This document shows positions 17,533 through 23,785 of a stretch of DNA of 25,204 nt, one piece after another. A program made the translations under genes and the position numbers. Below the pieces are notes generated by a model that worked only from the letters and a program-made list of their open reading frames with translations, did not search any database and was not told the origin of the DNA. Origin of the DNA: CAVPCY01 sp963702525 (GTDB lineage Bacteria > Actinomycetota > Coriobacteriia > Anaerosomatales > PHET01); assembly GCA_963702525.1 (NCBI GenBank), contig CAVPCY010000029.1, positions 1-25,204 of the forward strand, given 5' to 3'. How positions within the stretch are numbered: position 1 is the first letter of the stretch; each line of letters opens with the position of its first letter.

Positions 17533-17841
17533 TCAGAGTCCGGGAGCATCCTCGTGAACAACGAACGGCCCGAAGAACGCCGGATGCGAGGCCGGCGTGC
17601 CGAGCGGCACGAACGCCACCCTGTCACCGGGGTACACCACGGTATCCAGGCCGGCGCTTCGGTGGTTGATGAACTCACCATCGATGCGCTCGAGCGGGAG
17701 CCCCAGCGAGCTCGCCAACTCCCGCGCGGTCATGCCGCCCGCGGGCACGTCTACCTGAACGGACGGGGCCAACCCCCGCTCGACTCGATCAGTGTGCAGG
17801 AAGCCGAGCATCCGTACGGTGCTCGTCGTGGACTCCGGCAC
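17533..17841 (-). CDS. MoaD/ThiS-like beta-grasp protein lacking the C-terminal GG
   Basis: Intact small protein of 102 residues. The order of elements (VQVDVPAGGMTARELASSLGL, GEFINHRSAGLDTVV, YPGDRVAFVPLG) matches the MoaD/ThiS beta-grasp fold used for sulfur transfer in molybdopterin or thiamin synthesis. It does not end in the Gly-Gly needed for adenylation and thiocarboxylation, ending instead in HEDAPGL after a tail SHPAFFGPF. It may therefore be a non-sulfur-carrying relative. The GTG at 17841 is chosen because GGAGGT lies 6 bases upstream; the in-frame GTG at 17850 overlaps that site. It lies 42 bases after the nitroreductase gene. Confidence 0.7.
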   Translation of the reverse strand: MPESTTSTVRMLGFLHTDRVERGLAPSVQVDVPAGGMTARELASSLGLPLERIDGEFINHRSAGLDTVVYPGDRVAFVPLGTPASHPAFFGPFVVHEDAPGL

Positions 17842-17883
17842 GGCGTCCACCTCCTCGTCCGCATCACCGGCGGCGCATGCAAC

Positions 17884-18399
17884 CTACCAGTGCTCGCTGT
17901 GGATCCTGCTCTCGTCGTAGCGCTCGGCGGGCGGCTTGTCCTCGGCGGGCCAGCCGAGCGCTACCATGCCGAGTGGCTCGACGTGCTCCGGCAGTCCGAG
18001 CAACTCGCGCACCGAGTCGACGCGCTCGGGTGTGGGATGAATGCCGAGCCACACCGCGCCCAGCCCGCGTCCCGTCGCAGCGATGAGCATGTTCTCGAGC
18101 GCTGCCGCGCAGTCGAAGATCCAGTAGACGGTCCCTGGCCTGCGCAACGCCTCGGTGTCGCCGCATACGACCACGCCCACCTGCGCGCCGGCCATGGGCC
18201 CCGACCACTCCGAGATCTGCGAGAGCCGCTCGCGCATCGGAGCGTCGCGAACGACCACGAAGTGCCACGGCCGCTCGTTGAAGGCGGAGGGGGCCGACAT
18301 CGCCGCTGCCAGCAGCAGCTCCAGCTCCTCCCGGCCAACTGGGTCCGTCGAGAACTTCCGGATGCTACGTCTCGTCAGGATCGCCTCGATGGCCTCCAT
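17884..18399 (-). CDS. Nitroreductase family flavoprotein
   Basis: Intact 171-residue FMN-binding protein of the nitroreductase superfamily. The FMN phosphate site RRSIRKFS is at residues 10-17, followed by SAPSAFNERPWHFVVV (35-50), and the later LGAVWLGIHPTPERV and LGMVALGWPAEDKPPAERY complete the family pattern. The short form resembles NAD(P)H-dependent oxidoreductases acting on quinones, nitro-compounds or flavins. ATG at 18399 has GAGGAG upstream. It is probably first in a minus-strand unit with the MoaD/ThiS-like protein and the EamA transporter. Confidence 0.85.
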   Translation of the reverse strand: MEAIEAILTRRSIRKFSTDPVGREELELLLAAAMSAPSAFNERPWHFVVVRDAPMRERLSQISEWSGPMAGAQVGVVVCGDTEALRRPGTVYWIFDCAAALENMLIAATGRGLGAVWLGIHPTPERVDSVRELLGLPEHVEPLGMVALGWPAEDKPPAERYDESRIHSEHW

Positions 18400-18568
18400 G
18401 ACGCCTCCTCGTGTCGCGAGCGCCTCTGCGGTCGGCTCTCGCCGGTTGCGTTCTAGGTGTATCCCACATCTCGGCGGTCATGAGCCGTAGGGCCCACCGC
18501 CTCCGACGCCGACCGGGGCTGCTGTGGCACCGTTCATCGACACGAGACAGCCACTCGCGGACGCTAGA

Positions 18569-18598
18569 TTGACCGCACCGCACGCGCGGCGGGAGAAT
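18569..18598 (+). promoter_or_regulatory. Promoter candidate for the structured leader
   Basis: TTGACC (18569-18574) and GAGAAT (18593-18598) are separated by 18 bases; the second matches TATAAT at four positions. Transcription would start near 18605, just before the tandem hairpins. Confidence 0.4.
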
Positions 18599-18604
18599 CA
18601 TCTC

Positions 18605-18830
18605 ATCCAAATAGCCAGACGGGTCCGGGATTCGTCCCGGAGGTCGCTGAGAACGGTCGGGCCGCCGTCTCGAGTTCACGCTCGAGTGGCGGCTTTCTTC
18701 GTTCTCGGAGCCGTCGCCAGGGTCCGGTGCTTGCACCGGAGGTTAAGCGCTCAGCGGAATGGTCGGGCCGCCATCCGGATGTCTCTTCGTGCATCCGGGT
18801 GGCGGCCCGTCACGTTCCGAGAGGAGCTGC
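18605..18830 (+). ncRNA. Tandem structured leader, class not recognised
   Basis: The 435 bases between the nitroreductase start (18399) and the small gene at 18834 contain no gene but a highly structured segment. Two units, offset by 99 bases, share GGGTCCGG (18621-18628, 18720-18727), a hairpin closing with CCGGAGGT, and GGTCGGGCCGCC (18655-18666, 18761-18772) that opens a second hairpin. Unit 1 hairpins: TCCGGGA-TTCG-TCCCGGA (18624-18641), and GCCGCC..CTCGAG with CTCGAG.GGCGGC (18661-18693) followed by TTTCTTCGTTCT, like an intrinsic terminator. Unit 2 hairpins: TCCGGTGC/GCACCGGA (18723-18740) and a 17-base-pair stem with one G-U pair (18765-18781 with 18792-18808), ending 13 bases before the GAGGAG site. 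An outer pair GAGAACG/CGTTCTC also brackets the unit 1 terminator-like stem. I do not recognise a known riboswitch class. Confidence 0.6.
18661..18705 (+). terminator. Terminator-like hairpin inside the leader
   Basis: GCCGCC-GT-CTCGAG (18661-18674) pairs with CTCGAG-T-GGCGGC (18681-18693) around the loop TTCACG, followed by a T-rich TTTCTTCGTTCT. If it forms, most transcripts would stop before the small gene, making this an attenuator. Confidence 0.55.
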
Positions 18831-18833
18831 ATC

Positions 18834-19255
18834 ATGGGCCTGTTCGATGGCATGTTCGGCACCAAGTACCCACCCCTTCCCGACGGCGCCGAGGAGGCTC
18901 GCCTGATCGCGGAAAGCAGCCGTGTTCGGGAGCTTCGTCAGAGGCCGCCAACGACAGAATCGAGGTCTTGGCAGGAGAAGACGCGCTCTACGCCTTCATC
19001 GGCAAGCCGCCTAAGGCCTTCGGGGTGGTGTGGTTCGTCGGAGAGCAACGGCTCGACGTCAGGTCTCTGATGGAGCGCGGTGAGATCACGCGCGACGCCG
19101 CGGCCGGGCTGGTTGCAGAGCTGGCGAACGTCTACCAGGCAAACGCCAGTGCACCGCGCAGCGAATACAAAGTAGGTGGTCATCGCGTGATCGTCGCGCA
19201 GTCGCACCAGATGTACGAGCAGACGAAACACGCCGTGGAACGAGCCATGTCCTGA
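18834..19255 (+). CDS. Small cytosolic protein of unknown function, one frameshift
   Basis: I do not recognise this gene. From ATG 18834, preceded by GAGGAG, the protein begins MGLFDGMFGTKYPPLPDGAE and the coding signal moves to another frame near 18935-18942 (EAANDRIEVLAGEDALYAF), continuing to the TGA at 19253-19255; about 140 residues in all. It has no signal peptide or membrane segment. The second half looks like a compact alpha/beta domain: FGVVWFVGEQRLDVRSLM, then a helix (AAAGLVAELANVYQ) and YKVGGHRVIVAQS, ending in a predicted helix. The N-terminal GLFDGMFG is a short amphipathic stretch that might touch a partner or membrane. Its most telling feature is the elaborate leader upstream. 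Confidence 0.6.
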
Positions 19256-19288
19256 TCGGTGCGAGTGGCCTGGGATGTCCCACCCTGC

Positions 19289-19314
19289 TCGGACGGAGGG
19301 GTTAGGCCGTCCGA
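19289..19314 (+). repeat. Inverted repeat upstream of the acyl-CoA synthetase
   Basis: TCGGACG (19289-19295) and CGTCCGA (19308-19314) form a 7-base stem with a 12-base loop, 34 bases after the small gene. It could be its terminator (no T-run) or an operator for the next gene. Confidence 0.35.
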
Positions 19315-19457
19315 TGCTGCCGCCTGTGTGGAGCGAATAGCCACGGGAACAGACGAATAGGCAACGCGGAGTATCTCGGCAAGATCGAGCGCCGATAGGC
19401 CCGCCTCGCGCGTTCGCGCCTCCCCCAGATGGGAACCTTCGCTACGGAGGTGTTCTC

Positions 19458-22140
19458 ATGCAGCGCATGTTCGATCCCAAGACGATCGCGGTGATAGGCG
19501 CGTCAGAGACCGAGGGTTCTGTCGGCCGGACCATCATGGAAAACGCGATGGCGTCGGCAGGCCGGACCGTCTATCCGATCAACCCGAAGCACCCGACCAT
19601 CCTTGGCCTGCCCACGCACGCGGCGATCGGCGACATCGCCGAGCAGATCGATCTCGCGATGGTCGCGACGCCGGCAGCGACAGTCCCCAACGTGCTCGCG
19701 CAGTGCGCGGCCGCCGGAGTGCACGGAGCAATCGTGGTCTCGGCCGGCTTCTCGGAGACCGGCGAGAAGGGTGCGGCGCTCGAAACGCAGATCCGCGACA
19801 TCCTGCGCGACAGCCCCATGCGGGTCGTCGGACCCAACTGCCTGGGCGTGATCCGGCCCACCGTGGGGCTGAACGCTTCGTTCCTGCGCATCAACCCGGA
19901 GCCTGGCAACATCGCGCTCATCTCACAAAGCGGAGCGCTGGGCACAGGCATGCTCGACTGGGCGATCGACGCGCACATCGGCTTCTCGATGTTCGCCTCG
20001 GTGGGCGGAATGGTCAACGTCGACTTCGCCGACCTCGTCGACTTCCTCGGCGAAGACGAGCACACTCGCGCGATCCTCATCTACATGGAGACCATAGGCG
20101 ACGCCCGCCGCTTCATGAGCGCCGCGCGCGGCTTCGCTCGCAATAAGCCGATCATCGTGCTCAAGCCCGGCCGGTATGCCGAGAGCGCCAAGGCCGCGCT
20201 GTCCCACACCGGTTCTATGGCGGGGGGCGACGAGGTCTACGAGGCCGCTTTCCGCCGAGAAGGTGTCGTGCGCGTGCACGAGGTCGCGGGCCTGTTCCAC
20301 GCGGCGGCGGTCCTCGACTCGAAGCGCCTGCCACTGGGCCGCGACGTGGCCATCGTCACCAACGCGGGTGGTCTGGGCGTAATGGCCACCGACGCGATCG
20401 TGGAATACGGCGGACAGCTCGCATGTCTCTCGGAAGCCACGATGGCGAGGCTCAACGAGTCGCTTCCTCCGTATTGGAGCCACGCCAACCCCGTCGACGT
20501 GCTGGGGGACGCAGGTTCCGAGCGCTTCGTCGCCGCCGTCCAGGCCTGTCTCGACGACGAGTCGGTCAACGGGATCCTGCTCATCTACACGCCACAGGGC
20601 AACGCGCGCCCCGACGAGATGGCCGAGAAGGTCGCGGCGCTCGTCAAGGGATCGGACAAGCCGCTCATCACCGTGCTGATGGGTGGCGAGACCGTACGCA
20701 ACGGCAGGCGCATCTTCAGCGAGGCCGGCATCCCCACCTACGAGACGCCGGAGGACGCGGTCAAGGTCTACCTGGGCATGTACCGATACTCGCGCAACCT
20801 CGAGCTCCTGTACGAGACGCCCTCCGAGCTCGCCATTGACGTCGCGCCGCCACGCCACAACCTCGAAGCGATGCTGCGCCGCACCGCCAAGACCGGACGC
20901 CTCGTGCTCACCGAAGAGGAGTCGAAGCGCTTCCTCACGACCTACGGCATGCCGGTGGTCGAGCAGCGCACCGCGCACGGCGTCGACGAGGCACTCAAGG
21001 CCGCCGAGGAGATCGGCTACCCGGTGGTGCTCAAGGTCGTCTCGCACGACATCACCCACAAGAACGCCGCCGGCGGTGTCGAGGTGGGCATCTGCTCGCC
21101 GCCCGACCTCGAGCGTGGCTACGCCGAGATCATGCGCCGCGTCGCCCAGAGCGAACCCGACGCCGCGATCGAGGGCATCTCGGTGCAGAAGATGGTGCGC
21201 CGCGTGGACTACGAGCTGATCCTCGGCATGAAGAAGGACCAGCAGTTCGGCTCGGTCATCGTGTTCGGCACCGGCGGCGTACGCGCCGAGGGGCTCGCGG
21301 ACTTCTCGGTCAGCCTGCCGCCGCTCAACCAGGTGCTGGCCCGCCGGATGATGGAGGAGACGCGCATCTACCGCTCGCTCACCAAACCCCCGCGCGGAAT
21401 CAAGCAGCCGGACCTGGGCGCGATCGACGAGATGATCACCGAGCTCTCGAACCTCGTGGTCGACTTCCCCGAGATCGCCGAGATCGACATCAACCCGGTG
21501 GTCGTCTCGGAAGGAAGGCCCTTCGCGGTCGATGCCCGGATCGTCATCGACCAGTCGGTACTCGACGGCCATCCCGAGACACCGCACCTGGTCATCACGC
21601 CCTACCCGACCCGCTACGTGGCGCCGTGGAAGCTCACTGACGGCACCGAGGTGCTCATGCGCCCCATCAAGCCCGAGGACGAGCCGATGATCGGCGAGAT
21701 GCTCGCGACGATGGACGAAGCGAACGCTCAGGGGCCGCTTCTTCGACGGCATCCCCGAGTGGACGCACGAGCGGCTCGTGCGCTTCACCAACATCGACTA
21801 CGAGCGCGAGCTGGCGATCGTCGCCGAGCTCACAGAGGTTGGCGGCCGCAAGCGCATCATCGGCGTGGGGCGGCTGCTGGGCGAGCCCGAGCGCGGACCG
21901 GAGGCGCAGCGCGGCACGGGCGAGTTCACGGTGCTCGTGCACAACGAGTTCCACGGCAAGGGGCTGGGCTTCAAGCTGGTGGACATCATCATCGGCATCG
22001 CCGAGGAGAAGGGCTTCTCGCAGCTCGGCGGTTCGTTCGCCGAGGACAACGCGCGGATGCTCGAACTGACCGAGTCGCTTGGCTTCCGCGTCGATTCGAC
22101 CGCCAACGGCGTGACCCGCGTCTGCCTCGACTTGGGCTGA
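19458..22140 (+). CDS. ADP-forming acyl-CoA synthetase fused to a GNAT acetyltransferase domain, one frameshift
   Basis: Protein of about 894 residues with the Pat/ACD architecture: CoA-binding Rossmann domain (AVIGASETEGSVG, 11-23), succinyl-CoA synthetase-like domains, ATP-grasp domain (from about TGRLVLTEEESKRFL) and a C-terminal GNAT domain (FTVLVHNEFHGKGLGFKLVD). The phosphorylatable histidine of active ADP-forming synthetases appears as His250 in ALSHTGSMAG, so the synthetase half may be active, unlike E. coli PatZ where it is inactive. It could make ATP from acetyl-CoA or acyl-CoA, or acetylate proteins. The frame breaks at about 21719-21722, restored as RTLRGRFFDGIPEWTHERLV. ATG 19458 has GGAGGT 6 bases upstream. 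A methyltransferase follows 28 bases downstream. Confidence 0.88.
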
Positions 22141-22168
22141 CCGGCCGACCCGACCGGAGGGCCAGGCC

Positions 22169-22746
22169 ATGGCGCACCTCAAGTTCGACCTCGCGAAGAT
22201 GGAACGGCTCAACGACGAAGGGCGGTTCGACTCGATCAAGCCAGAGGTGATATGGGCGGCGATCGGATCACGGACCCGCGCGTGATCGTGGACATCGGCG
22301 CGGGTACGGGGCTGTTCGCCGTCCGTTTCGCGCAGATGGCGCCCGGTGCGATCGTGTACGCGGCGGACTTGGAGCCGTCGATGGTGGAGTGGATGCGCGC
22401 CAACCGTCCCGAGGTCGCTGAAGGTCGCATCGTACCGGTGCTCGCCGACGAGACAGCGGTCCCGCTCGACGACGGTGTGGCTGAAGTGGCGATCATGATC
22501 AACCTGCACCACGAGCTCGCCGATCCGTTCGAGAGCTATCGGGAAGCACTGCGACTGCTACGCCCGGACGGTCGCCTCGCCGTGGTCGACTGGACCGATG
22601 CCGACACACCGAAGGGGCCGCCGCGCCACATCCGCGTAAGCGCCGAGCACATCGCCGCGATGCTGCGCGAAGCGGGTTTCGCCGAGGTCGCGGCGTGGGG
22701 CGGGCTCGAGTGGCACAGCCTCGTGACGGCCACCAAGCCCACGTAG
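22169..22746 (+). CDS. Class I SAM-dependent methyltransferase, one frameshift
   Basis: Methyltransferase of about 192 residues. It starts at ATG 22169 (MAHLKFDLAKMERLNDEGRF), with GGAGGG 7 bases upstream, shifts frame near 22258-22262 and continues with motif I VDIGAGTGLFAVRFA, the acidic ribose-binding residue in YAADLEPSMVEWM, and the motif IV region MINLHHELADPF. The family N-terminus (KFD..K..RL) is typical of small arsenite- or UbiE-like methyltransferases, whose substrates vary; no arsenic motif with conserved Cys pairs is present. It follows the acyl-CoA synthetase closely and is likely cotranscribed, but a functional link is not evident. Confidence 0.75.
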
Positions 22747-22764
22747 CTGCGACCCGGAGCTTCA

Positions 22765-22795
22765 CCACGGGCACGCCTTGGTCAGGCCCGCGTGG
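22765..22795 (+). terminator. Possible terminator after the methyltransferase
   Basis: CCACGGGC (22765-22772) can pair with GCCC and GTGG in 22786-22795, with a 2-base bulge. There is no T-run, so this is a weak call. Confidence 0.3.
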
Positions 22796-22840
22796 CGCAA
22801 TGAGGTCAGCTGAGCCCGCCAACCGTAGGGCGAAACACGA

Positions 22841-22873
22841 AGCGCCCGCACCGGTGGTCCGGATACGGGCGCT
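22841..22873 (-). terminator. Terminator of the acidic CxxCH protein gene
   Basis: AGCGCCCG (22841-22848) and CGGGCGCT (22866-22873) form a perfect 8-base stem whose loop also holds a small CCGG/CCGG hairpin. Read on the minus strand it is followed by TCGTGTTTCG, more T-rich than the plus-strand flank, so it most likely ends the minus-strand gene at 22914. Confidence 0.6.
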
Positions 22874-22913
22874 CGAGTGCCGGTCAGCTACCTAGGTGCC
22901 GCCCTAGATCAGC

Positions 22914-23504
22914 CTAGTCGTTGTTACGGTCGGAGTTCTCGCTGTGGTTGCCGCCTGCGCCGCTGTCTTGCGGCGAGTCACTCGACTCGTGGGCCTTGTC
23001 GGCGTCATCGTGCGACCTGGAGGACTTGCGGGCCTCGTGACGATCGTCTGCATCGTCGTCGCGGTCGTCGGCGTCATCATCGGCCTTGTCGGCACCGTGA
23101 TGGGCCTTGTCGCCATCCTCGTCGGCGTCGTCCACTTCATCGGCATCATCATCGGCCTCGTTCACTTCGTCAGTATCATCGTCCGCCTCGTCGGAGTCGT
23201 CATCGGCTTCGTCGGTTGGCGCGGGTGCGGGCGCAGGGTCGACAACAGGGGCAGGCGCAGGATCGACCACGGGCCCGGGGTCAGGAGCCGGCGCTGGATC
23301 CACAACAGGTGTCGGCGCGGGCTGGACACTGTGGCAGTCCGCACACGGCTCGGCAGATCTGCCATCGCTGTGAGATGAAGGCGCGGTCGCGCCTGACCCG
23401 ATGGTCGGTGCGGCCTGTGCGAGTGTCGCCGCCGCCAGCACCATAGCCAGAACACCCGCTGTCAACCATGCGACCTTCGATGACATCAACTTCTTCAGAT
23501 TCAC
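22914..23504 (-). CDS. Secreted, extremely acidic protein with one CxxCH haem motif
   Basis: Intact 196-residue protein. GTG 23504, with CGGAGGT 4 bases upstream, starts a signal peptide (VAWLTAGVLAMVLAAATLAQA). The mature N-terminus has a single CADCH (Cys54, Cys57, His58), the covalent haem c motif, with His45 nearby. Then come tandem Pro-Ala-Asp repeats (VDPAPAP, three to four copies) and about 100 residues dominated by Asp, with Glu, Ala, Lys and His (for example DEADDDTDEVNEADDDADE). The tail could bind divalent cations such as Ca2+ and be disordered; the haem could accept electrons or serve assembly. Function is not known. An upstream repeat array suggests regulated expression. Confidence 0.75.
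   Translation of the reverse strand: MNLKKLMSSKVAWLTAGVLAMVLAAATLAQAAPTIGSGATAPSSHSDGRSAEPCADCHSVQPAPTPVVDPAPAPDPGPVVDPAPAPVVDPAPAPAPTDEADDDSDEADDDTDEVNEADDDADEVDDADEDGDKAHHGADKADDDADDRDDDADDRHEARKSSRSHDDADKAHESSDSPQDSGAGGNHSENSDRNND
22990..23330 (-). repeat. Low-complexity coding repeat: acidic tail and Pro-Ala linker
   Basis: 23219-23330 encodes imperfect tandem VDPAPAP units. About 22990-23215 encodes runs of GAC/GAT/GAG codons giving Asp/Glu-rich periodic sequence. Copy number is likely to vary between strains. Confidence 0.7.
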
Positions 23505-23552
23505 GCTGACCTCCGCTCTTCGTGGGACAGTTACCTGAGTAGGTTCGGCGTC

Positions 23553-23585
23553 TTGCGTGAACCTGCGGTGAGACCAGCGTGAGAC
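23553..23585 (-). promoter_or_regulatory. Three 11-bp direct repeats resembling a PHO box
   Basis: On the minus strand, GTCTCACGCTG (23575-23585), GTCTCACCGCA (23564-23574) and GGTTCACGCAA (23553-23563) are directly adjacent with an exact 11-base period. This matches the known layout of OmpR/PhoB-family sites, in particular the actinobacterial PHO box (units like GGTTCACCCGG). The array ends about 50 bases before the GTG of the acidic protein gene, in the position of an activator site. A 9-base inverted repeat CTTGCGTGA/TCACGCAAG (23552-23599) brackets it. Confidence 0.5.
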
Positions 23586-23785
23586 TGTCCTCACGCAAGG
23601 TGGCGGCACGGCCGGGCGTGAACTCTAGAGTCGCGTGTCGGCCGGGCTCGCGCCCTCCAGTGATCGGTCCTATGGATCATCTGGCGACCGGTACCGCACC
23701 CACGTAGTCCCTCGCGCACTCTGGCAAGCCGGGCGCGGTGTGTGGCACGCTTGAGCCGACCTGAGACCAGATCACCGAAGGGACC

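Noticed and set aside
18641..18660. CTGAGA in the tandem leader as a TPP riboswitch signature
   Set aside because: The other TPP-box elements (the AACCTGAT segment and the GCGTAGGGA end) are missing, and the surrounding stems do not fit.
18605..18830. Leader as a T-box element
   Set aside because: No GGTGGNACCGCG antiterminator core is present and the downstream gene is not an aminoacyl-tRNA synthetase or amino acid gene.
19923..21794. Minus-strand open frame of 623 codons opposite the acyl-CoA synthetase
   Set aside because: Rich in Asp, Glu, Arg and His without family features, as expected from the antisense of high-GC coding sequence; the plus strand encodes recognised domains.
22944..23378. 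Plus-strand open frame rich in Val, Ile and Gly resembling a membrane protein
   Set aside because: It is the complement of the Asp-codon-rich tail of the secreted acidic protein, whose frame has a start, ribosome binding site, signal peptide and terminator.
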